A stretch of 12,776 bases of DNA from Xanthobacteraceae bacterium (lineage in GTDB: Bacteria; Pseudomonadota; Alphaproteobacteria; Rhizobiales; Xanthobacteraceae), in assembly GCA_030039105.1 (NCBI GenBank), contig JASHQO010000404.1, positions 1 to 12,776 on the forward strand, read 5' to 3'. A model generated the notes under the pieces. The model was not told where the DNA came from, did no database searches, and saw only the letters and a program-made list of their open reading frames with translations. Each line of letters opens with the position of its first letter. The stretch's first letter is position 1. Below, piece by piece: positions 6,449 through 12,309 of the stretch. A program made the position numbers and the translations under genes.

Positions 6449-7585
6449 TCAGCTTCCCAAAAGGCGTGGCCGAAAGGGAACAACCCGCGAGTCTAGGGAC
6501 CCTTTTGGCAGCCCACTGAGGCTCTCTACGTCGGCCAAATTGAGTGCAAGGGCCTCTTCGATTTGGCTTTTGGTCTGCACTCCATTGTCCAGCAGCATTT
6601 TGATCGACTCGCCTAAAATACTTGGCTCGCGAACCTGAAAATTCTCATCCAACGGCTCGCGTTCTCTGATTTTGCGGACGTTTAATTGGCGCATGATGTA
6701 ACTGAATTGATTATCGTTGAGCGTCGCTAGGTCTTTGCACCTATATGCCATCGCGGCAATCGAGATACCCCACTTCTCCTTGAGAAAGAGGAAGTGGTTT
6801 AGCGACGTTCCCAAAACCTCTTTGCTGAATGTTTCCTGAGGCAGCAGGAAAGCGCCGGCAAATCGGTCGGCCTGCTTTTCGATCAGATTCAGATTGTCCG
6901 AGGTAACCTCTACGGATGAGTGCAACACCATGTGCCCCAACTCATGAGCGAGATTATAGGCGTTACGTGGTCCGCTGCTCTCATCAGCGGAAAACAGCAC
7001 ATAAGGACGGCCTGCCTGCCAGCACGAAACGGCGTCCATGTCAGGGCATGAAACGCTTTCACGAATAAGAATAAAGCCGTGCAATTCCATGACGGCCGAC
7101 AGATCGCGAAGCGGGCCGCGTCCTAGGGACCAATGTGCTCTTATCGCATCTGCCGCATTCTCTATTTGATCGGCCGAAGCCGTGGCAGGATCAAAATCGA
7201 ATGTAGGAAGGGACAAATCCGGCAGGTGAATAAACTGTTCTAAGTACCCGACGATGTCGCTTGCCCATTCCAGTCGGCGGGAAATGCGCTTTCTGTGGTG
7301 TTGCTCCATTCGCTTTAGGCCGCGCCAAAACGGCGCGATGCCACTGCCGGCGCGCTTTCGTGGAGTAATGAAGAACGCCGGGGGTTGATGGGTTTCAGCA
7401 ATAATTCTCCCCATCGTCTCCCCGCTCGGCGACGCTAATCCGCTTTCATAGCGAGCCACAGCTTGTTTTGTTACGTCGAGCAGTTCGGCGAATGATTCAA
7501 GCTGTAAGCCGCGAGCCTCGCGCGCTTCACGGATACGCTCTGGAAGGGGCCGGGACAGATTCCGCCTGTTACGAGAGTCGTTCAT
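6449..7585 (-). CDS. XRE-type HTH regulator fused to ImmA/IrrE metallopeptidase
   Basis: The 378-residue protein joins an XRE helix-turn-helix (about 16-70: RIREAREARGLQLESFAELL...TKQAVARYESG) to a COG2856 ImmA/IrrE zinc-protease domain. The protease motif is intact: HELGH at 214-218 (two zinc His and catalytic Glu215), followed by EKQADRFAGAFLLP with Glu236 as probable third ligand. Such proteins act as DNA-binding repressors or antitoxins that can be released by proteolysis, in phage-like ICEs (ImmA cleaving ImmR), in the radiation response (IrrE-DdrO), and in two-gene toxin-antitoxin modules. It begins 8 nt after the 225-aa gene ends, and its AAGG ribosome site overlaps that gene's stop, so the two are almost certainly translationally coupled. 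As transposon cargo it is a plausible stability or defence gene. Domain assignment is firm; the biological role is inference. Confidence 0.92.
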   Translation of the reverse strand: MNDSRNRRNLSRPLPERIREAREARGLQLESFAELLDVTKQAVARYESGLASPSGETMGRIIAETHQPPAFFITPRKRAGSGIAPFWRGLKRMEQHHRKRISRRLEWASDIVGYLEQFIHLPDLSLPTFDFDPATASADQIENAADAIRAHWSLGRGPLRDLSAVMELHGFILIRESVSCPDMDAVSCWQAGRPYVLFSADESSGPRNAYNLAHELGHMVLHSSVEVTSDNLNLIEKQADRFAGAFLLPQETFSKEVLGTSLNHFLFLKEKWGISIAAMAYRCKDLATLNDNQFSYIMRQLNVRKIREREPLDENFQVREPSILGESIKMLLDNGVQTKSQIEEALALNLADVESLSGLPKGSLDSRVVPFRPRLLGS

Positions 7586-7593
7586 TGGCGACC

Positions 7594-8271
7594 TTATTTC
7601 TTTTCTTTGTCGCCGCTCTTCTCAAGAGCCGCTGCGATATGATCTTTCAAGCGCAGCTTTTCTTTTGGATCTGGTACTGCGCTAACGGTAGGAACAGTGG
7701 CGCCGCTCTTGCTGATCTGATCCAATATATTGATGTAGGCGATCCATTCGTCGCGGTCTGCGGCCGGGGAACAACAACACAAATGACTCAAGCGCCCGTC
7801 TTGGGCGACGCGAAACGTGACCCAGGTATAAAGTTGAGGAACGTCCTGAATAATCTTGCCGAGTTCAGCCGTAGCGGGCCGAAATAGATTGGCCTGCAAA
7901 ACAAGCCTTATGTCCTGCCGACTTTCGGCTTCGTCCGGAAACGACTCCGAATCGTCCGTGCGACAAACATGCGCTATGGCCCCCGTCGAACGGATTTCAA
8001 GCCAATGCCACGGACCCCGTGGCATCGGTTTCATTTCTGTCACGAACGGAAGATCGCCGCGCTGACAATACAGACCGATTTGAGTTGAAATGCCGACCCG
8101 ACGGATATGCCCTCGGATGTCACGCCCAATCGCGTTATTTAGAAACGACTCGCCGTCAAAAAGATGATCGGCAAGATAGCTGCCCTCTTGGACGGCGCGT
8201 GAAAGCGTGACGTAGGCCGAGCGTGGAAAGGCCAGAAGCAGACGCTCCTGAATTTCCGGGACTATCGGCAT
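7594..8271 (-). CDS. unrecognised 225-aa partner of the XRE-ImmA protein
   Basis: I do not recognise a family. The protein is soluble-looking, with no signal peptide or membrane segment. It has a helical start (VPEIQERLLLAFPRSAYVTL), a central PRGPWHWLEIRS segment (about 84-95) with clustered aromatics, another aromatic stretch (QLYTWVTFRVAQDGRLSHL, about 146-164), a CCC triplet at 165-167, and a charged Lys/Glu C-terminal tail (from about 201). No known nuclease, acetyltransferase or nucleotidyltransferase motif is visible. The reading frame is confirmed by tight coupling: its stop lies 8 nt before the XRE-ImmA start. GAGG (CCTC at 8278-8281 on the + strand) lies 6 nt before the ATG. It is the first gene of the pair, a common toxin position when the partner is an XRE antitoxin, and a toxin or effector role, as in RosmerTA-like modules, is a hypothesis only. 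Confidence 0.8.
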   Translation of the reverse strand: MPIVPEIQERLLLAFPRSAYVTLSRAVQEGSYLADHLFDGESFLNNAIGRDIRGHIRRVGISTQIGLYCQRGDLPFVTEMKPMPRGPWHWLEIRSTGAIAHVCRTDDSESFPDEAESRQDIRLVLQANLFRPATAELGKIIQDVPQLYTWVTFRVAQDGRLSHLCCCSPAADRDEWIAYINILDQISKSGATVPTVSAVPDPKEKLRLKDHIAAALEKSGDKEKK

Positions 8272-8297
8272 CGGGGGCCTCGGTGATTCTTCGGTAA

Positions 8298-8329
8298 ACT
8301 ATATTCCAGAAAACATCATCCTAGGTCAA
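8298..8329 (-). promoter_or_regulatory. candidate promoter of the 225-aa/XRE-ImmA pair, flanked by inverted CGGTAA sites
   Basis: On the - strand TTGACC (8324-8329) is a good -35 box. At 17 bp comes GAATAT (8301-8306), a weak -10, and TATAGT (8298-8303) is a better -10 but at 20-bp spacing. TCGGTAA (8291-8297) and TTACCGA (8335-8341) are exact inverted copies on either side, and CGGTAA recurs at 8589-8594. They could be operator half-sites for the XRE domain. Confidence 0.4.
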
Positions 8330-8334
8330 CTGAA

Positions 8335-8568
8335 TTACCGAGTTTTCCACCGGCTTTGTGCGGCCTTCCGGGCGATCTCTTTTCGCTTTCGGGCCGACAT
8401 ACCAGCCGCCCTTGCCTTACCCCCCATACGCCCGAGCGCTACGGCGGCGGCATTCTTGCCGTCGTCCGTCACCTGGTCCTCGATCTCGCCGGTCGCGATC
8501 CGCGCCACCATGACGGCGCGCTGGTTGGCGTCGGCGGGGCGCTTTTCGCCTTTTGGGCCTCGGGGCAT
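8335..8568 (-). CDS. 77-aa basic KGG-like small protein
   Basis: The 77-residue product starts MPRGPKGEKRPADANQ, has an acidic middle (TGEIEDQVTDDGK) and ends in a strongly basic segment: ALGRMGGKARAAGMSARKRK (about 44-63), then EIARKAAQSRW. From memory, the ALGRxGGKARA...RKEIAxKAAxxRW ending is widespread in small rhizobial proteins labelled as hypothetical or RNA-binding, and resembles KGG-type repeats. Nucleic-acid binding is plausible from charge. It is read on the - strand, 63 bp upstream of the 225-aa gene, with its ATG 48 bp from the divergent membrane-protein gene. It may be the first gene of the cargo operon, although a separate promoter seems to lie after it. It has no obvious link to the XRE-ImmA pair. 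Confidence 0.75.
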   Translation of the reverse strand: MPRGPKGEKRPADANQRAVMVARIATGEIEDQVTDDGKNAAAVALGRMGGKARAAGMSARKRKEIARKAAQSRWKTR

Positions 8569-8616
8569 TCGTGTAGCTTAATGCTTAGCGGTAAGCTTGG
8601 CAACGGGGATTAGCCA

Positions 8617-9114
8617 ATGTGGAACGCACTCAAAGCAACAGCGGCTGTCATTGGGGTCGTTTACTTGATTATTGGGGTGCTGCATGGATTGGCATTTCAA
8701 TTTGTGGTTTCGCGATCGTCCTGTCTGACCGCCAAAGGGTTAGTTGCTGTCTATTGTAACTGGGGAATGGGCTATGCGGACACCGCTGTGGCGGTCGCGT
8801 GGCCGCTCTACTGGCTACAACGTAACGAACCCGCCTCGGCAGCACGCCTCACCGGAAGCGACAGGGCAGACTTTATCGCGGGCGTTGTAAATACTTGTAT
8901 CAAGAAGCCCGACAAGGGAATTACATCCGTAGCCCCTCGGCCATACGCTGATCATTACTGTCAGTGCTATGCCGAAGGTTTGGCTGATCGATTGTCGCCT
9001 GATGAACTCACAGGCCCCGACACGCCCGCCTCTGACAAGATAGTTCAAGAAGAGCAACGGCGTTGCTTCCAAGTCATGAAAGACGAAGTGACGCGCAATC
9101 TCGGCCACAATTAA
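8617..9114 (+). CDS. 165-aa membrane protein with cysteine-containing C-terminal region
   Basis: I do not recognise a named family. The N terminus has a clear transmembrane helix (about 7-31, TAAVIGVVYLIIGVLHGLA), a loop with Cys36 and Cys47, and a second, shorter hydrophobic stretch (about 54-68). The remaining 95 residues are polar and carry NTCIKKPDK, DHYCQCYAEGLADRLSPDEL and RRCF, with cysteines at 94, 115, 117 and 150. The YCxCyxxxLxxxls pattern recalls small secreted or periplasmic proteobacterial proteins of unknown role, where the cysteines may form disulphides. ATG 8617 is preceded by GGGG (8605-8608). The only passenger gene on the + strand, it ends at TAA 9112-9114 inside the right terminal repeat. 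Function unknown; a membrane component of the cargo system is possible but unproven. Confidence 0.75.
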   Translation: MWNALKATAAVIGVVYLIIGVLHGLAFQFVVSRSSCLTAKGLVAVYCNWGMGYADTAVAVAWPLYWLQRNEPASAARLTGSDRADFIAGVVNTCIKKPDKGITSVAPRPYADHYCQCYAEGLADRLSPDELTGPDTPASDKIVQEEQRRCFQVMKDEVTRNLGHN

Positions 9115-9128
9115 ACTGAGACACTACC
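9104..9128 (-). repeat. right terminal inverted repeat of the transposon
   Basis: Reverse complement of 5489-5513 with one mismatch; reads GCCACAAT...CTGAGACACTACC on the + strand. The last two sense codons and the TAA of the membrane-protein gene fall inside it. Confidence 0.95.
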
Positions 9129-9136
9129 ATATCTTC
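9129..9136. repeat. right target-site duplication ATATCTTC
   Basis: An exact copy of 5481-5488, abutting the right terminal repeat. Joining 5480 to 9129 restores the uninterrupted site. Confidence 0.95.
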
Positions 9137-9203
9137 TGGTCAGGCCCGGGTCACTCCGCGTGCCGCCGGTCTGTGAATTGCCGGGACAACTTCGGAAACG
9201 ACA

Positions 9204-10106
9204 ATGACGTCAAGGGCTGCTGCCGACGCGGCAACCACCGTTGCGACGCTCGAAACCGATGAACAGTCGGCCCGGCGGATCGCCGACGTCATCGCCGAGA
9301 GCTTTGCCGCCGACGACGTGGCTGTGAGTCTTGTGGATGACGGCGCCGGCCGCTGGCGCGTGGCCGTTCATTTTCGCGGCGCGCCCGATGAGGCAACGAT
9401 CCGCGACCTCGTCGCCGCGGCCGCCGGCGATGCCGCCAAGACGCTGCGCTTCGAGCGGATCGCGGCGGCCGATTGGGTGCGCGCGAGCCTTGCCGGCCTG
9501 GCGCCGGTCGCGGCCGGATGTTTTGTCGTTCATGGCGCCCACGACCGGGCGAAAATTCCGCCGAGCAAGATCGGCATCGAGATCGAGGCGGCGCTCGCCT
9601 TCGGCACCGGCCATCACGGCACCACGCGCGGCTGCCTGCTGGCGCTCGACGCGATCTGCAAATCGCACGGCGGCCGGCGTGCGACGCGAAGCATCCTCGA
9701 TCTCGGCACCGGCTCGGGCGTGCTGGCGATTGCCGCAGCGCGCGCCTTGCACCGGCCGGTATTGGCGACCGACATCGACGGCGAAGCCGTGCGCGTGGCG
9801 CGCGCCAACGCCGCGCTCAATCGCGCCGGCGGCTTTGTCGCCGTGATCCGCGCCAACGGCGTCACTGCGGCAAATGTGCGCCGGCGCGCGCCGTACGATC
9901 TCGTCTTCGCCAATATCCTGCTCGGACCGTTGCAGCGGCTCGCCGCGCCGCTGACGCGGCTGATCGCGCCCGGAGCGCGGGTCATCGTGTCCGGCCTGCA
10001 GTCGTCGCAGGCCAACGCCGCCGTTGCCGCCTATCGCCGCCTGAGGCTGGAGCGCCGCATCGATCGCGACGGCTGGGCCACGCTGGTTCTCAGGCGCCCC
10101 GCTTAG
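9204..10106 (+). CDS. prmA: ribosomal protein L11 methyltransferase
   Basis: The 300-residue enzyme matches PrmA, which uses SAM to trimethylate several amino groups of ribosomal protein L11. The family-specific FGTGHHGTT segment (about 133-141) precedes motif I ILDLGTGSGVLAIAAAR (about 164-180), an acidic post-I residue (ATDID), and the PrmA-type motif YDLVFANILLGPLQRL (about 231-246) in place of NPPY. A short N-terminal substrate-recognition domain occupies the first 100 residues. Length is normal. The ATG at 9204 is used; the ribosome site is weak (GGAAACGACA). It is followed 35 bp later by the aminopeptidase P gene on the same strand, a pairing that I recall in related genomes. The transposon's right end is 67 bp upstream of the start codon, so the native promoter may have been displaced. 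Confidence 0.95.
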   Translation: MTSRAAADAATTVATLETDEQSARRIADVIAESFAADDVAVSLVDDGAGRWRVAVHFRGAPDEATIRDLVAAAAGDAAKTLRFERIAAADWVRASLAGLAPVAAGCFVVHGAHDRAKIPPSKIGIEIEAALAFGTGHHGTTRGCLLALDAICKSHGGRRATRSILDLGTGSGVLAIAAARALHRPVLATDIDGEAVRVARANAALNRAGGFVAVIRANGVTAANVRRRAPYDLVFANILLGPLQRLAAPLTRLIAPGARVIVSGLQSSQANAAVAAYRRLRLERRIDRDGWATLVLRRPA

Positions 10107-10141
10107 TTGCCGACCCCGCTTCCGCCCCATAGATTGCGGCC

Positions 10142-11977
10142 ATGTTCGAAGCCCATTTCCAGTCCTTCGAGGACCGCAGCGAGCGCGCCGCGAGCGCGTC
10201 GCGCGTGGCGGCGTTGCGCGCCGAGCTGCGCAAGCGCGGCCTTGACGGCTTCGTCGTGCCGCGCGCCGATCGCTTCCAGAACGAATACGTGCCGCCGAGC
10301 GACGAGCGGCTGGCCTGGCTCACCGGCTTCACCGGCTCGGCCGGCGCCGCCGTCGTGCTCAACGACCGCGCTGCCATCTTCGTCGACGGCCGCTACCAGG
10401 TGCAGGTGCGCGAGGAAGTCGACAACGCGCTGTTTGCCGTCGAGCACCTGGTCGAGCGCCCGCCGACGCTTTGGATCGAAAAAAATCTTCCGGCCGGCGC
10501 CAAGCTCGGCTATTCGCCGTGGCTGCATACGCTCGACGGCGCCGAGCGGCTCGCCAAGGCCTGTACCGCCGCGCAAGCCGCCCTCGTTCCGGTCGAGGAC
10601 AATCCGATCGACGCGATCTGGAGCGACCGGCCGCAGCCGCCGCTCGGCGCCGTGGTGCCGCACGAACTTCGCTACGCCGGCGAGGACGCCAAAGACAAGC
10701 TGATGCGGCTGCGCGCCGAGCTGCAGAACCTCGCCGCCGACGCGCTGGTGGTCTCCGATCCGCAGAACGTGTCGTGGCTGCTCAACATCCGCGGCAGCGA
10801 CGTGCCGCACACGCCGGTAGTGCTCGCCTTTGCCGTAGTGCCGAAGGAGGGCCGACCGGCGATCTACGTCGACCTGCGCAAGCTCGGCAACGACATGCGT
10901 TCGCGCCTCGAGGAGCTTGCCGAGGTGCGCGCCAACGCCGCTTTCGAGCGCGATCTCACCGCGCTCGGCGATGCCCGTAGCGCGGTGCGGCTCGATCCGG
11001 CGACCGCGGCCGAGGCGATCGCGCGGCTCGTCGTCGAGAACGGCGGCACCATCGTGCGCGGCAGCGATCCGATCGCGCCGATGAAGGCGGTGAAGAATCT
11101 CACCGAAATCGCCGGCGCCCGCGCCGCCCAGCTCCGCGACGGCGCCGCGGTGACGAAATTCCTGGCCTGGTTCGACCGCGAGGCGCCGCGCGGCGCGCTG
11201 ACCGAGATCGATGCGGTCGAGGCGCTGGAGAGCTTTCGCCGCGACAGCGGGGTGCTCAAGGACGTGTCGTTCCCGACCATCGCCGGCGCCGGGCCGGACG
11301 GCGCCATCGTGCATTACCGCGTCACCCGCAGGAGCAACCGCAACATCGCGCCCGGCGACCTCTTTCTCATCGATTCCGGCGGCCAATACGAGGACGGCAC
11401 CACCGACATCACCCGCACCGTCATGGCCGGCACGCCGACCCCCGACATGCGGCAGAAATTCACCCTCGTGCTCAAGGGCCACATCGCCATCGCCCGCGCG
11501 GTGTTTCCCGACGGCACCACCGGCGCCCAGCTCGATACGCTGGCGCGACAGTTTCTGTGGCAGGCCGGCGTCGATTTCGATCACGGCACCGGCCACGGCG
11601 TCGGCAGCTATCTGTCGGTGCATGAAGGTCCGGCGCGCATCTCGAAGCTCGGCAACGCGGCGCTCAAGCGCGGCATGATCCTGTCGAACGAGCCGGGCTA
11701 TTACCGCGCCGACGCCTACGGCATCCGCATCGAAAACCTGATCCTGGTCACCGAGGCGACGCCTGTGCTCGGCGCCGAAAAGCCGCTCAATGCCTTTGAG
11801 ACGCTGACCTTGGCGCCGATCGACACCCGGCTGATCGATGCCGCGCTGCTCAGCGTCGAGGAGAGCGCCTGGCTCAACGCCTATCATGCGAGCGTGCGCG
11901 AGGCGCTGGCGCCGCAGCTCGATGCGGCGCCGCGCGCCTGGCTGATCACCGCGACGGCACCGCTCGCGCAGCGGTGA
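10142..11977 (+). CDS. pepP: Xaa-Pro aminopeptidase (aminopeptidase P, M24B), long form
   Basis: This cytoplasmic metallopeptidase removes N-terminal residues preceding proline. The 611-residue protein is the long three-domain form resembling eukaryotic APP1: two creatinase N-like domains (about 20-150, opening ALRAELRKRGLDGFVVPRAD, and 165-320) and a C-terminal pita-bread domain. The five dinuclear-metal ligands are all present: Asp411 (IDSGGQY), Asp422 (GTTDITRT), His485 (HGTGHGVG), Glu517 (NEPGYY) and Glu531 (IRIENL). SVHEGP, conserved in the family, follows the His motif. The start at ATG 10142 lies 35 bp after prmA, with no strong ribosome site, so coupling to prmA is possible. The shorter bacterial PepP is about 440 aa, so the symbol is used in the broad sense. 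Confidence 0.94.
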   Translation: MFEAHFQSFEDRSERAASASRVAALRAELRKRGLDGFVVPRADRFQNEYVPPSDERLAWLTGFTGSAGAAVVLNDRAAIFVDGRYQVQVREEVDNALFAVEHLVERPPTLWIEKNLPAGAKLGYSPWLHTLDGAERLAKACTAAQAALVPVEDNPIDAIWSDRPQPPLGAVVPHELRYAGEDAKDKLMRLRAELQNLAADALVVSDPQNVSWLLNIRGSDVPHTPVVLAFAVVPKEGRPAIYVDLRKLGNDMRSRLEELAEVRANAAFERDLTALGDARSAVRLDPATAAEAIARLVVENGGTIVRGSDPIAPMKAVKNLTEIAGARAAQLRDGAAVTKFLAWFDREAPRGALTEIDAVEALESFRRDSGVLKDVSFPTIAGAGPDGAIVHYRVTRRSNRNIAPGDLFLIDSGGQYEDGTTDITRTVMAGTPTPDMRQKFTLVLKGHIAIARAVFPDGTTGAQLDTLARQFLWQAGVDFDHGTGHGVGSYLSVHEGPARISKLGNAALKRGMILSNEPGYYRADAYGIRIENLILVTEATPVLGAEKPLNAFETLTLAPIDTRLIDAALLSVEESAWLNAYHASVREALAPQLDAAPRAWLITATAPLAQR

Positions 11978-12049
11978 AAGCCGCCGAATCGGAACTTTTG
12001 CCCTGCCGGCACGTTGTCTTTCGCGGCTTGGCAATGGCGATGAAACATC

Positions 12050-12205
12050 ATGCTCTCAACCATTCTGATCATAATCCTGATTCTGCTGCTGGTCGGGGCA
12101 CTGCCGGCATGGCCGTACAGCACCGGCTGGGGCTACTACCCCGGCGGCGGCCTGGGCCTCATCCTGATCATCGTTGTTATTTTGGTGCTGGCGGGAAGGA
12201 TATAA
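12050..12205 (+). CDS. 51-aa DUF3309 family membrane peptide
   Basis: ATG 12050 to TAA 12205 encodes 51 residues: MLSTILIIILILLLVGALPA, then WPYSTGWGYYPGGGLGLI, and a second hydrophobic stretch ending LAGRI. Two hydrophobic helices flank a Trp/Tyr/Gly-rich turn (GWGYYPGGG), the hallmark of DUF3309 peptides, which are widespread in proteobacteria and have no established function. It is oriented with the aminopeptidase gene, 72 bp after its stop. No strong ribosome site is seen, although GGCGA lies 10-14 nt before the ATG. The frame is supported by the family match, not by length. Confidence 0.88.
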   Translation: MLSTILIIILILLLVGALPAWPYSTGWGYYPGGGLGLILIIVVILVLAGRI

Positions 12206-12210
12206 CGCAA

Positions 12211-12306
12211 CGTCATGACGAGTCAGCGAAGCAATCCAGCTTCGTTGCTGAGACTGGCATCGGCCCGCGCGCTTCGCCCGGGTCCGTCGGCTCCTCGCAA
12301 CGACGG
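12211..12306. repeat. degenerate palindromic intergenic repeat with internal hairpin
   Basis: CGTCATGACGAGTCAGCGAA at the left and CTCCTCGCAACGACGG at the right are diverged inverted copies of the CGTCATTGCGAGGAGCGAAGC palindrome that I recall as common in Bradyrhizobium-type genomes. Inside, CAGCGAAGC (12224-12232) pairs with GCTTCGTTG (12239-12247) across a 6-nt loop, with one G-T pair. It lies between the convergent DUF3309 and ligA genes and could act as a shared transcript end. Confidence 0.6.
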
Positions 12307-12309
12307 CAA

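Larger units (their letters stand above)
5489..9128. mobile_element. complete IS1-family-like transposon with four passenger genes (3640 bp)
   Basis: The element is delimited by 25-bp terminal inverted repeats (5489-5513 and 9104-9128) starting GGTAGTGTCTCAG and identical at 24 of 25 positions, and by the direct repeat ATATCTTC on both outer sides. It contains one transposase and four other genes: XRE-ImmA/IrrE protein, a 225-aa unknown, a 77-aa basic protein and a 165-aa membrane protein. The coding content fills the element almost end to end, and stop codons at both ends lie inside the terminal repeats. The cargo is visibly richer in A/T than the flanking genes, indicating foreign origin. 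Intact ends and an exact target duplication indicate a recent, single-event insertion. Simple IS1 elements are usually about 0.7-1.2 kb, so this is a cargo-carrying derivative. Confidence 0.95.

Noticed and set aside
6449..7585. A phage or integrative-element ImmA repressor region
   Set aside because: No integrase, excisionase or phage structural gene is present, and the boundaries are transposon ends with an 8-bp duplication, not att sites.
5489..9128. IS1595-family assignment, since that family is known for passenger genes
   Set aside because: The transposase lacks the N-terminal zinc ribbon expected of IS1595 and its Glu region (ERQNL...FSKK) resembles IS1 InsB. IS1-like is preferred but not proven.
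9210..10130. A 306-codon open frame on the - strand opposite prmA
   Set aside because: It is the antisense shadow of a confidently identified prmA; no motifs, no ribosome site.
10103..12034. A 643-codon open frame on the - strand opposite the aminopeptidase P gene
   Set aside because: The + strand gene has all five metal ligands and family motifs. The antisense product is Arg/His/Ala/Gly-rich with no recognisable domain, as expected from the codon bias of a high-GC gene read backwards.
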